DNA of 41,403 bases from positions 1-41,403 of the forward strand of contig CALGPA010000116.1 of NCBI GenBank assembly GCA_937960795.1, in the 5' to 3' direction. The stretch's first letter is position 1. Each line of letters begins with the position of its first letter. A program made the translations under genes and the position numbers. The stretch comes from an uncultured bacterium (GTDB taxonomy: Bacteria > Cloacimonadota > Cloacimonadia > Cloacimonadales > Cloacimonadaceae). Of this stretch, positions 1 to 8,032 are shown piece after piece. The notes below the pieces were generated by a model, which had not been told where the DNA came from, did no database searches, and saw only the letters and a list, made by a program, of their open reading frames with translations.

Positions 1-8
1 GCCGCGCC

Positions 9-64
9 AACTACGAACTAAGAACTACGAACTAAGAACTACGAACTAAGAACTAAGAACTAAG
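9..64. repeat. 7-bp tandem repeat, eight units
   Basis: Eight consecutive heptads of the form AACTAMG: AACTACG and AACTAAG alternate three times, then AACTAAG repeats twice more. A degenerate ninth unit runs into the 89-bp interspersed repeat that starts at 71. The alternation gives a 14-bp higher-order period. It has no coding meaning that I can see. Confidence 0.9.
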
Positions 65-70
65 AACTCT

Positions 71-159
71 CTAAGTCCTTATTTTCTCACCGCTTGCACG
101 CTCGACCGGTGAGCGACCGGTGAGGGGGGCATGAGCAGCCCATATTTTGCAAGCATTTA
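71..159 (+). repeat. 89-bp interspersed repeat, copy 1
   Basis: This 89-base block recurs at 23279-23367 (same orientation, 5 substitutions, no gaps) and at 40371-40459 (inverted, 7 substitutions, no gaps). Internally it carries CTCACCG followed by two copies of ACCGGTGAG, and a CTTGCA...TGCAAG pair near its ends, so a folded structure is possible. It has no ORF of its own. It behaves like a small non-autonomous element or REP-like family, but its mechanism is unknown. Confidence 0.9.
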
Positions 160-556
160 CAAGACTGTTCTGATAAGAATCTGCACTGAATAATCCAGCT
201 TACAGATCGAGATCATTCATCTGAATATCCCCTTTCTTGATCTGCAGATTTTAGGTGAAGGATGCGGCGTAAAAGCTGGGCTTATGCTCAAAAATGAGAT
301 AAAATATCAACAAACAATAAATACCTGTTTTGTAAATACTTAAGTTCCTTGTCATGGATTTTGCTACAAATACAAGCCGGTTTATAGTATCAAGTTTTGC
401 AAGTATCTACCGACAAGTGTGTAAAACAAGCACTCTATAGTCTTGTCTTTTCGCTGCTTGACAAAAAACGGGCTCGGAGATTTTCTTCATTTGGAAGTAG
501 TAATAAGCTTTCGAAGCAAGCCAAGCTGTTTGATAGACAGGGATTAAGAAAGTGAT
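160..556. other. Non-coding stretch upstream of dnaA
   Basis: About 400 bases between the interspersed repeat and the first DnaA box. I see no gene: the reading frames on either strand have no family resemblance. Weak promoter-like pairs exist, for example TTGCTA at 361-366 and TATAGT at 383-388 (16-base spacer), and a TTGACA at 458-463 without a convincing -10. One of these may drive dnaA. Confidence 0.5.
361..388 (+). promoter_or_regulatory. Candidate dnaA promoter
   Basis: TTGCTA (361-366, 4 of 6 to the sigma-70 -35) is followed after 16 bases by TATAGT (383-388, 5 of 6 to the -10). It would give a leader of over 300 bases that includes the upstream DnaA boxes. It is only a motif match. 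Confidence 0.25.
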
Positions 557-688
557 TGTGGATAAGTCGTGGATAACTATCAGGTTATTAATTGGCGGCT
601 TTCTCGTTTTTGTTTTTATATCTTTAATTATCAATATCTTATGCTTTTGCGCTCTGGATATCGGTGCTTCAGGCTTGTGTGTGGATAA
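557..688. promoter_or_regulatory. DnaA boxes upstream of dnaA
   Basis: Two exact DnaA boxes lie on the minus strand (TGTGGATAA at 557-565 and 680-688), plus a one-mismatch box (CGTGGATAA at 568-576). They sit just before dnaA, the last one 24 bases before its start codon. In many bacteria such boxes autoregulate dnaA or form the second half of a bipartite origin. The placement is seen; the role is inferred. Confidence 0.75.
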
Positions 689-712
689 AAAAACTCTAAT
701 AAGGATAAAAAT

Positions 713-2044
713 ATGGATCAGGATATTTGGCAAAACATTCTGGATAAGCTGGAGCAGAACATCAATGAACAGAGTTTTAAGACCTGGTTTTATGATACCA
801 AACTCGTTGATATGTCCGACAAACAGCTCACGATCCGAGTGCCTACGCAGTTTAGTGCGAATTATTTGAATCAAAACTACAAGGATGTGCTTTCGGAGAT
901 TTCATTTAGTCTTTATGCCAGAAAGTATGAGATCCTCTTTATCACCCATCCATATCGTAAGCCCAGTGAAAAGGGAGATATGCCGGATTATAGCGAGAAG
1001 CGTGTGAGTCTCAATGCTCAACTCAATGATCGCTATACTTTCGAAGAATTTGTGGTGGGAAAAAATAACAACTTTGCATATTCAGCCGCCAAGGCTGTGG
1101 CAGAAAGTCCCGGATATACCTACAATCCGCTCTTTATCTATGGTGAAAGCGGCATGGGCAAGACTCACCTGATGCAAGCTGTGGGCAATTTTGTACTCAA
1201 GGAAGGGCGAAATTGCAGCATCTATTACACCACCAGTGAGGCTTTTACAAACGAGATGATCGATAGCATCCGCAGCAATAAAATGCCGGATTTTCGGGCG
1301 AAATTTCGCAAAGTAGACCTACTCTTGGTAGACGACATCCATTTCCTCTCCCGCAAAGAAGGTACACAGGAGGAATTTTTTCACACGTTTAATGCCCTTT
1401 TTGACAACAAAAAACAGATTGTGCTCACCTCAGACAGACCCCCAAAAGACATCCCGGATCTCGAGAAAAGGCTGGTAACTCGCTTTGAAAGCGGGCTTTT
1501 GGCGGATCTGAAGAATCCGGATTTTGAGACGCGTGTCGCCATCCTACGCAAAAAAGCAGAGCCGGAGAACATTATGCTATCCGATGATGTGATCAATTTT
1601 ATCGCCGACAAGATCAGCTCTTCTGTCAGAGCCTTGGAAGGCTCCCTGATCCGAATCCTAGCTTTTGCGTCGTATAACAAGCTCAATCCCGAGGATATCG
1701 ATCCCGATATGGCTCATGGCATCTTGGCGGATATGATCTCAGAGGTGAGCCGAGAGATCAGCCTGGACGCTATTACCACCCAAGTCTGTAGAATGTATGA
1801 GCTGAGCCGAGAACAGCTCATGGACAAGAGCAGAAAGCCCCTGGTGGCGTTTCCAAGACAGGTGGCAATGTATCTGGCAAACCTGCTCATCCCCTCTCTC
1901 TCTCTGAAGGAAATCGCCGAGTACTACAATAGGAAAGACCATACCACTGTGCTCCACGCCAAAAAACTGATCGAGAATCAATTTCGCGATGATGAAAAAT
2001 TCCGCTCTTTGGTGGAACTCATGATCAAGAACTTAAGAAAATAG
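713..2044 (+). CDS. dnaA: Chromosomal replication initiator DnaA
   Basis: DnaA binds DnaA boxes at oriC, forms an ATP-dependent filament, melts the origin and loads the replicative helicase. The 443-aa protein has the full family layout. Domain I spans about residues 1-80 (KTWFYDTKL region), followed by a short linker. The AAA+ core carries Walker A GESGMGKT (144-151) and Walker B LLLVDDIHF. The C-terminal domain IV carries the DNA-binding signature DHTTVLHA. The ATG at 713 follows AAGGA at 701-705, and the N-terminus matches the expected domain I start. DnaA boxes lie on both sides of the gene (557-688 and 2118-2253), consistent with autoregulation and a local origin. The usual neighbour dnaN is not downstream; the next gene is a lipoprotein beyond the origin. 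Confidence 0.98.
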   Translation: MDQDIWQNILDKLEQNINEQSFKTWFYDTKLVDMSDKQLTIRVPTQFSANYLNQNYKDVLSEISFSLYARKYEILFITHPYRKPSEKGDMPDYSEKRVSLNAQLNDRYTFEEFVVGKNNNFAYSAAKAVAESPGYTYNPLFIYGESGMGKTHLMQAVGNFVLKEGRNCSIYYTTSEAFTNEMIDSIRSNKMPDFRAKFRKVDLLLVDDIHFLSRKEGTQEEFFHTFNALFDNKKQIVLTSDRPPKDIPDLEKRLVTRFESGLLADLKNPDFETRVAILRKKAEPENIMLSDDVINFIADKISSSVRALEGSLIRILAFASYNKLNPEDIDPDMAHGILADMISEVSREISLDAITTQVCRMYELSREQLMDKSRKPLVAFPRQVAMYLANLLIPSLSLKEIAEYYNRKDHTTVLHAKKLIENQFRDDEKFRSLVELMIKNLRK

Positions 2045-2099
2045 GAATTGTGAAAAGTGTATCATCCAGAGCTCAGAGCATCTCTCAGAAGCCACTATC

Positions 2100-2382
2100 A
2101 AAGGGCTTTCCCCCGTATTATCCACAGACTTATCCACAGATGTGCATGGTTTTATGTGGATAAGCGTGGAAAACTTGTGTACAAAGGATTTAGGAGTACT
2201 TTTTGTGGATAACAGGTGGATAAAGTGCTTGGGTTATACACAAGTTATCCACAGCCAAGCCGGGGCGCTAAGTCACTGTGAAAAACGGTCGGAAAAGAAA
2301 AAGCTTGACTAATTATCTACATATACACATAGCCTACTACAATTACTAATTTACAAAATCTATTTTAAATAGGATAAGATAT
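2100..2382. other. Probable chromosomal replication origin (oriC)
   Basis: The 338-base gap after dnaA holds a dense DnaA-box cluster. Exact TTATCCACA boxes are at 2118-2126, 2130-2138 and 2245-2253 (+) and at 2155-2163 and 2204-2212 (-). A consensus TTATNCACA box is at 2234-2242 (+) and a one-mismatch box at 2215-2223 (-). The following ~80 bases (about 2300-2380) are strongly AT-rich, as expected for a DNA unwinding element. On the minus strand that stretch has TAG-like triplets resembling DnaA-trios, which is suggestive only. Box density next to dnaA is the main evidence. Confidence 0.88.
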
Positions 2383-3645
2383 ATGAATTACCGCTTCCTA
2401 ATATTCGCGCTCTTGGCATCTCTGATCATGCTCACGGGATGCACCAAGAAAGATAACCTAACAGGGACCAATTGGGCAGATCTGAGCATGCAAAGCTTTG
2501 AGGATGCATCAGGGATCATTACCGGTCATAGTTTTCCTGCGGATTCTCTGATAAGTGTTAGCACAAACAGGAAAAATCTCTTGGTGGGAAATTGGCAGGG
2601 ATCATCCGCAAAGAGCATCTTGCGCTTTACAAACCTGCCGGCGGATAGCACTCTGGCGGCTTATCACGAGATCAGAGAGCTCTATCTGGATCTCATCCTG
2701 CAAAGATCCAGCAGAATTGAGCGGGGTCCGGTCACTTTGAACTTCTACAAGGTAAACAGTGGATGGGCAGCCAGTCCGGATACGCTAAGCTTTGAGGATT
2801 ATACTCATATTCCCCAAGCGACGACCGTGATCGATCGGCAGATCACCGCCAGCGACACAGTGTCCGTGCCTCTACCCTATTCTTTGATTCAGGCTTGGCA
2901 GGCTGATGCGGATTCGACGGGGCTCAATATCTTGATCATGGCAGATGACGCGATCGACGGCTTTGTGGAGATCAAGCTTAGCACAGCAAACGATGGCAGT
3001 AAAATAAGATATCAATACAAGGAATATCCCTCGGATGAGTCTTATAAAGATTTTTCCAGATATGCAGCACTGAATGCCTATAGTTTCAGCCATCCGGAAG
3101 TAGATCCATCACCCGGACAGTGGAAGCTCAGCAATTTTGCTCCGCAACGCATTTATGTGGATCTCCAGCCGGATTTTGCCATGTTTAAGGATCAATATGG
3201 ACAGAGCCTTGTGGGTGACGATCTCAAGCGAGTGAGTATAAACTCCGCCGAGTTGGTGCTCTTTATCAAGGACGATCTGCCGAATTATAAGAATACTTTT
3301 AGCTACAATGTTTCAGCCTTCCTACTCAAAGAGCGTCCTGAGGCCGGCAGCATCATCCCCACTTTGGATATGTATACACCGGAGTTTATCAGCAGCCTGG
3401 TGAGCATCGTGAATACGGCATCGGACTCTTTGGTGGTCAATATCACGCCTATCATCCAAGCCTATGTCTCGGAAAAGACATTCTCGGACGACACGGTGGT
3501 CGAGCCGCAAGGCATCGTGATCATGAGCAATTTTGAGCGCAAGGATTTCGGTGAGGTCGAGTTTTATCATCCCATCACCGATGCTGCTGCCCCTGCCGAA
3601 AAACAAGCTTATATCAGAGTCAAGTATACTCCGCCATTTCTATGA
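2383..3645 (+). CDS. Large secreted lipoprotein, function unknown
   Basis: A 420-aa protein with a classic lipoprotein signal: a charged start, a hydrophobic stretch and the lipobox LTGC with the lipidated Cys at residue 20. The next residues are TKKDN. Little after the signal is helical-looking; most of the chain alternates hydrophobic and polar residues as in beta-sandwich domains. The first half loosely resembles the DNRLRE-type wall/extracellular modules (a conserved W, an LRF...LP...L segment, then a long strand-rich tail). That resemblance is from memory and weak. Its stop overlaps the ATG of the next gene (ATGA, 3642-3645), so it is probably translationally coupled to the two parvulin chaperones downstream, which might fold it or its partners. 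The ATG follows AGGATAAG at 2371. No function can be assigned. Confidence 0.85.
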   Translation: MNYRFLIFALLASLIMLTGCTKKDNLTGTNWADLSMQSFEDASGIITGHSFPADSLISVSTNRKNLLVGNWQGSSAKSILRFTNLPADSTLAAYHEIRELYLDLILQRSSRIERGPVTLNFYKVNSGWAASPDTLSFEDYTHIPQATTVIDRQITASDTVSVPLPYSLIQAWQADADSTGLNILIMADDAIDGFVEIKLSTANDGSKIRYQYKEYPSDESYKDFSRYAALNAYSFSHPEVDPSPGQWKLSNFAPQRIYVDLQPDFAMFKDQYGQSLVGDDLKRVSINSAELVLFIKDDLPNYKNTFSYNVSAFLLKERPEAGSIIPTLDMYTPEFISSLVSIVNTASDSLVVNITPIIQAYVSEKTFSDDTVVEPQGIVIMSNFERKDFGEVEFYHPITDAAAPAEKQAYIRVKYTPPFL

Positions 3646-4448
3646 AGAATATTCTTAGCTGCTTTGTCATTATCATCTTGTTGAGCTTATCAGCTTGCGG
3701 CAGGAGCTCTGAGCCCGGCAGCATCTTGGCTGAGGTCAATGGCGAACGCCTTGATCGAGAGGCCTTTATCGCCGGATATGGGATTGATGCATGGGAATCT
3801 CTGCGCGCAGAAGAGCGCAAAAAGCACGTGGAAGACTGGGTGAATATCACTCTCTTGGCACAGGCCGCGGATAAGGCGGGGCTCTCCAAAGATCCCATCA
3901 TTCGCCAACGCATGGAATTTGCTCAGAAGAAGGTCAAGGCCAATGCCATGATCGCCGAGCGTCTTGCGAGGGTGAGAATATCTGAAGATCAATTGTTTTC
4001 ATATTTTAGAATCCATCAGGCAGATTTCCAGAGGCCGGTGATGAGTTATCTGATCCAGCGCATCAATCTGCCGGACAAACTGAGCGCTGAGAACCTGCTT
4101 CAGCAGATCAATCAGGGCTTGGATTTTGGCCAAGCGGTCAGGCGTTATTCCACCGAAGAGCTCAGGCGGCAAGATGGCTTCATGGGCTTTGTGGAGGCTG
4201 CATCGCCGGATTCCGTGTTTTGGAAGGCAGTGCAAGATCTGCCGCCCATGCAGGCAGGAGTCCTGACCCATGATGGAGTTTGGTACATCATCCGCTACAC
4301 CGAATCCCAAGAAGGGGAAAGGGAAGCAAATTTTGAAGATCACAAGGAAGAAATCCGCCGTAGAATTCTCCTCGAAAGACAAGAGGAGATATATCGGAAT
4401 ATCCTGCTTGAGATCAAGTCCGAAAATCACCAAATCTATTATTACTAA
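3642..4448 (+). CDS. Lipoprotein parvulin-type peptidyl-prolyl isomerase (PpiC/PrsA-like)
   Basis: A 268-aa predicted lipoprotein (lipobox LSAC, Cys19) that should be anchored in the envelope. It has the PpiC/PrsA layout: an N-terminal SurA-like helical part starting with AEVNGERLDREAF, and a parvulin domain from about residue 130 to 230. That domain carries the family's GLDFGQAVRRYST and DGFMGFVE segments, though the usual GG..G turn is reduced to DGFMGF. Such proteins assist folding of exported proteins. It overlaps the preceding lipoprotein gene by 4 bases and lies 9 bases before a second, two-domain parvulin. The three genes likely form one export/folding unit. Isomerase activity is uncertain because the catalytic domain is divergent; a purely chaperone role is possible. 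Confidence 0.85.
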   Translation: MKNILSCFVIIILLSLSACGRSSEPGSILAEVNGERLDREAFIAGYGIDAWESLRAEERKKHVEDWVNITLLAQAADKAGLSKDPIIRQRMEFAQKKVKANAMIAERLARVRISEDQLFSYFRIHQADFQRPVMSYLIQRINLPDKLSAENLLQQINQGLDFGQAVRRYSTEELRRQDGFMGFVEAASPDSVFWKAVQDLPPMQAGVLTHDGVWYIIRYTESQEGEREANFEDHKEEIRRRILLERQEEIYRNILLEIKSENHQIYYY

Positions 4449-4457
4449 AGGAGTATC

Positions 4458-5714
4458 GTGAAAAAACTCATCTTTTTGATGCTGCTCATCAGCATCTTCG
4501 CCATCACAAACGCAGAAGTATTGGACAAAATAGTCGCCAAAGTAGGCTCAGATATCATCCTCATGTCGGATCTCGAGAATCAGATCAATCAGATGCGCTC
4601 CACCGGAGTTGATGAAAGCATGCTCACTCATCAAGCGGTCTTGGATCACATGGTCGAACAACGCTTGATGATCCAAAAAGCCAAAGACTTGGATATCAAG
4701 GTCGATGAAGCTGCCATTAAGAACTATGCTGAGCGCTATATCGCGCAGATCAAAGCTCAATATCCATCCGAAGCAGCGTTTCAGGCAGATCTCTCACAGA
4801 TGCGCATCACCCAAAGTGAATTGCAAAAACACTTTGTCGATCAACTCACTGAAAGCGCTCTCACCGAGCAGCTTATGGAAAATTACATCACGCCGAAAGT
4901 AAATGTGCGCGAGCAGGAACTTTTGGAATTTTATGAAGCAAGTAAGGATTCCATGGCGGTCAAGCCGGTCTCTTGGGATCTGCGTTTGATCGTGCGTGAG
5001 ATCATGCCCTCAGAAGATTCTGAAGCACATCTTTTGGAAGAGATCCAAGCCATCCGTCGTCGTCTTGATAGCGGAGAGGACTTTGCTGATTTGGCTATGG
5101 AATATAGCGATTGCCCCAGCTCAGAACAGGGCGGGGATCTTGGCTTTTTCAGCCGCGGCATGATGGTCAAACCCTTTGAAGATGCCGCCTTCTCGATGGC
5201 AGTGGGTGAGATTAGCCAGCCCGTGCAATCACAATTTGGATACCACATCATCAAGGTCGTGGAAAGACGCGGTGATGAAGTGCGCGCCAGCCACATCCTC
5301 AAGACCTCTAGCGCTTCAGAGAATGATGAAGAGCGAGAGATGGCACTAATGAATCGGCTTCGTGAAGAAATTCAAGCCGGCGCGGACTTCGCCGAGATCG
5401 CATCTGAATATTCCATGGATCCCGAATCCAAAGCAGATGGCGGCCTCTTGGGAGACTTTTCCGAGGAAGATATCCCACAGCTCTTTAGCGCACCGATCAT
5501 GAACACTCCGGTCGGAGATGTCACTGAAGTGCTCAAACACGATAGCATGCTCTATCTCTTTAGCAGGGACCAAGAAAATCCACAGAGACTCTATACTTTT
5601 GATGAAGTAAAAGAGCAGGTGAGAAGCTATCTGATGCAAATCAAACAAATGGAAGCTTACGACGAGTGGATCCAAGAAGCTCGGCGTGATGCCTTTATTG
5701 AAATAAGCTTATGA
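4458..5714 (+). CDS. Periplasmic SurA-like chaperone with two parvulin domains
   Basis: A 418-aa exported protein: signal peptide residues 1-19 (cleavage after TNA), then the SurA N-terminal helical domain, which begins VLDKIVAKVGSDIILMSDLE, the hallmark start of mature SurA. Two parvulin repeats follow: about 174-270 (GGDLGFFSRGMMVKPFEDAAF, then GYHIIKV) and 277-370 (ASHIL, GGLLGDFSEEDIPQLF). SurA delivers unfolded outer-membrane proteins through the periplasm to the BAM complex. The second repeat has a degenerate end (LYLFSRDQ), so the first is probably the active isomerase. The start is GTG at 4458, chosen because AAAGGAG at 4447-4453 is ideally spaced and the signal peptide begins there. 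The stop overlaps the pgpA start (ATGA). Confidence 0.92.
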   Translation: MKKLIFLMLLISIFAITNAEVLDKIVAKVGSDIILMSDLENQINQMRSTGVDESMLTHQAVLDHMVEQRLMIQKAKDLDIKVDEAAIKNYAERYIAQIKAQYPSEAAFQADLSQMRITQSELQKHFVDQLTESALTEQLMENYITPKVNVREQELLEFYEASKDSMAVKPVSWDLRLIVREIMPSEDSEAHLLEEIQAIRRRLDSGEDFADLAMEYSDCPSSEQGGDLGFFSRGMMVKPFEDAAFSMAVGEISQPVQSQFGYHIIKVVERRGDEVRASHILKTSSASENDEEREMALMNRLREEIQAGADFAEIASEYSMDPESKADGGLLGDFSEEDIPQLFSAPIMNTPVGDVTEVLKHDSMLYLFSRDQENPQRLYTFDEVKEQVRSYLMQIKQMEAYDEWIQEARRDAFIEISL

Positions 5715-6196
5715 CCAAGAAAGTCACATTCAGCACCTTTATCGCCAGTCTCTTTTTGATTGGCTTCATCCCCCTGGCCCCGGGGACCTTTGGTTCCCTG
5801 GCCGGATATGGGATCTATATGCTGCTTCCGGGCTGGATCTATGATGGTTCTTGCCCGGCGTTTTTGCCGCTTCTGATAGTGGGACTGGCGCTTCTGGCAG
5901 TAGTGATCTGCCGCAAGGCTGAAGATGTCTTGGGCGAAGATGCCGGATCCATCGTGCTGGATGAGCTATTGGGCTTTTTTGTGGCAACACTGTTCTTGCC
6001 GCAGAATTGGCTAATCGGGTTCTATGCCTTTTTAATGTTCAGAGTATTTGATATAGCCAAGCCGTTTCCCATCCATCGCTCACAGAAGCTTGGTGGAGGC
6101 TGGGGAGTCGTCGTGGACGATCTTTTGGCAGGCGTATATGCAAACATCTTTTTACAGATACTGATTCGTGTGTTTCCGCGATTCTTTGGAATATAA
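5711..6196 (+). CDS. pgpA: Phosphatidylglycerophosphatase A
   Basis: PgpA removes the terminal phosphate of phosphatidylglycerophosphate to give phosphatidylglycerol at the inner membrane. The 161-aa protein shows all family blocks in order: IPLAPGTFGS near the N-terminus, the acidic DAGSIVLDELLGF segment, FRVFDIAKPFPI, and GGGWGVVVDDLLAG. The acidic residues of the second and fourth blocks are the expected Mg2+/catalytic residues. Several hydrophobic segments fit an integral membrane protein. Its ATG overlaps the stop of the SurA-like gene by 4 bases, and yajC follows 15 bases later, so it is within an envelope-biogenesis run. Length is normal for the family. Confidence 0.95.
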   Translation: MTKKVTFSTFIASLFLIGFIPLAPGTFGSLAGYGIYMLLPGWIYDGSCPAFLPLLIVGLALLAVVICRKAEDVLGEDAGSIVLDELLGFFVATLFLPQNWLIGFYAFLMFRVFDIAKPFPIHRSQKLGGGWGVVVDDLLAGVYANIFLQILIRVFPRFFGI

Positions 6197-6211
6197 AAAC
6201 AGGAGAATAAA

Positions 6212-6541
6212 ATGCAATCTATCATATTACAAGCTCAAGCTGCTCCGGCAGCCGGTGGAGGAATGGCCTCCAGTCTCATCTTTTTTGGTGTCCTTTTTGC
6301 CATCATGTATTTCCTCATGATCCGTCCTCAACAAAAGCGCCAGAAAGAAATGCAAAAGATGCTTGATAGCCTTCAGGTAAACGACAAAGTCATCACGTCC
6401 AGCGGTATCTTTGGCCGCGTGGTCACCATTAAACCGGATAAAGACATCGTGGTCATCGAGATTGATGATACAAACAAAGTCCGCGTTGAGTTCCAGCGTT
6501 CTGCGATCGTCAGCATCCTAACCGCTCAGAACAATCAATAA
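6212..6541 (+). CDS. yajC: Preprotein translocase subunit YajC
   Basis: YajC is a small inner-membrane protein that associates with SecDF and the Sec translocon. The 109-aa product has a short Gly/Ala-rich N-terminus, a single membrane helix (about residues 20-38) and the family hallmark MIRPQQKRQKEMQKML, then the soluble domain with VITSSGIFGRVV. An AGGAG at 6201-6205 supports the ATG at 6212. In many genomes yajC sits beside tgt and secDF; here it lies between pgpA and def, and no secD or secF is in the window. Confidence 0.96.
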   Translation: MQSIILQAQAAPAAGGGMASSLIFFGVLFAIMYFLMIRPQQKRQKEMQKMLDSLQVNDKVITSSGIFGRVVTIKPDKDIVVIEIDDTNKVRVEFQRSAIVSILTAQNNQ

Positions 6542-6545
6542 GACT

Positions 6546-7103
6546 ATGCCAAAGACACTTGATATCAGGATCTATGGGGACGACATCCTCAGGCGCAAGC
6601 TCAAAGATGCAGACCCCAAAGATCCCTTCCTAAAAGAGTTCCTGCCGGATCTCATCCACACGATGTACTTGCGTGATGGAGTCGGCTTGGCCGCCAATCA
6701 GGTGGGCGTGGATCTGAGGATCTTCGCAATCGACCCTTGGTGGGCACAGGAAGACGGCAAAAAGAATCCCCGCGTGATGATCAATCCCGAGATCCTCGAG
6801 CGTGAAGGCGAGCAGATCTCAGAAGAGGGCTGCATCAGCCTGCCAAACATCTTTGGCAATGTCCTGCGCGACTTCAAGATCCGCTACAAATACACTAACA
6901 CGGATGGGGAAGAGATTCAGGCCACAGCCGAAGGATATGAAGCGGTTGTGATCCAACACGAATTTGATCACCTTCAGGGAACGGTCTTCACGGACCGGCT
7001 CTCCACACTTGCCAAACTCCGGGTCAAACGCAAACTCAAGGACTTGGAATCTCGAGCGCAAGACGGCATCAACATCGCCGATCCTTCTGATTTTGAGAGA
7101 TGA
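6546..7103 (+). CDS. def: Peptide deformylase
   Basis: This metalloenzyme removes the formyl group from the N-terminal methionine of new proteins. All three family motifs are present: GVGLAANQVG (residues 45-54), EEGCISLP (metal ligand Cys96; the usual form is EGCLS) and HEFDHLQG (His138, catalytic Glu139, His142). At 185 aa it is a normal type-1 enzyme. It overlaps fmt by 4 bases (ATGA at 7100), the classic def-fmt pairing, so formylation and deformylation enzymes are co-expressed. Confidence 0.97.
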   Translation: MPKTLDIRIYGDDILRRKLKDADPKDPFLKEFLPDLIHTMYLRDGVGLAANQVGVDLRIFAIDPWWAQEDGKKNPRVMINPEILEREGEQISEEGCISLPNIFGNVLRDFKIRYKYTNTDGEEIQATAEGYEAVVIQHEFDHLQGTVFTDRLSTLAKLRVKRKLKDLESRAQDGINIADPSDFER

Positions 7104-8032
7104 AGATAGTCTTTGCCGGCAGCAGCGAATTTGCGATTCCGGCTCTTGAAAGCATCATCTCATCAGATAAGCATAGCCTTGCCTTGGTGATCAGTCAGCC
7201 TCCACGCCCCAAGGGGAGGAAGAAACAGCTTCAGGACACTCCCTTGGCGGCTTGTGCTGCGGGACATTCAATAAAGCTCTTTTGCCCGGAGGATGTCAAT
7301 AGTCCCGCGTCGATCAAGCGGATCCTCTCTCATAAGGCAGATATCCTCATCACGGCTTCATATGGAGCCTTTTTGGGCAGAAGCTTGCGCCGTGGATTCC
7401 CGATAAAAGCGATCAATCTACATCCTTCTTTGTTGCCAAAGCATCGCGGATCTTCACCCATTCGCGCTGCACTTTTGGCGGGGGAGAGCCTCACCGGCAA
7501 CAGCATCTTCCGCCTTGCTGCCAAGATGGACGCAGGTGATATCCTCATGCAGGAGAAGCTGGAGATCTTGCCCAATGAAAACCACTCTGATCTGCATGAC
7601 CGCTTGGCGGATCTTGCCGCGAGGATGCTGATCTGCTATCTGGATGATCCGGATCATTTTAAGCCCACGCCCCAAGATCATGCTCAAGCCACGTTTACCA
7701 AGATGATCACAAAAGATGATCTTATTCTGGATTTCACAAAGAGCGCCAAGACCTTACAGGATCAGATCCGCGCATATTCTTTGGAGCCGGGAGCTTTCGC
7801 GCTCTTTAGGAGTCAACCGTTGAAGATCCTTGAGGCGGAGCTTGCCCAGTCCACTACTGGTCATGTTCCCGGAGAGATCTCTGAGATCATTAAAAACCGT
7901 GGCTTCACAGTTTCCACATCCGATGGCGCGCTTTTGATCCGCAGAGTTCAGCCTGCAGGTAAGAAGATCATGGATGCTTGGGCATATCATCTTGGTGCCA
8001 GATTGGAAGTGGGGCAGAGGTTTGCAAGATGA
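7100..8032 (+). CDS. fmt: Methionyl-tRNA formyltransferase
   Basis: Fmt transfers a formyl group from 10-formyl-THF to initiator Met-tRNA. The 310-aa protein starts MKIVFAGSSEFAIPAL, the family's Rossmann start. It has the catalytic set in place: Asn106 and His108 in INLHPSLLPKHRG, and Asp144 in KMDAGDIL. The C-terminal OB-like tRNA-binding domain follows (to the end, with PGEI and ILEAEL). It overlaps def upstream and the DUF116 gene downstream (ATGA at 8029), consistent with one transcript. Confidence 0.97.
   Translation: MKIVFAGSSEFAIPALESIISSDKHSLALVISQPPRPKGRKKQLQDTPLAACAAGHSIKLFCPEDVNSPASIKRILSHKADILITASYGAFLGRSLRRGFPIKAINLHPSLLPKHRGSSPIRAALLAGESLTGNSIFRLAAKMDAGDILMQEKLEILPNENHSDLHDRLADLAARMLICYLDDPDHFKPTPQDHAQATFTKMITKDDLILDFTKSAKTLQDQIRAYSLEPGAFALFRSQPLKILEAELAQSTTGHVPGEISEIIKNRGFTVSTSDGALLIRRVQPAGKKIMDAWAYHLGARLEVGQRFAR

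Noticed and set aside
9..64. Possible CRISPR array at the left edge
   Set aside because: The units are 7 bp and directly adjacent with no spacers; it is a simple tandem repeat.
407..874. Minus-strand ORF of 155 codons over the dnaA upstream region
   Set aside because: No family resemblance; it overlaps the dnaA start and a DnaA-box region and has no convincing ribosome binding site.
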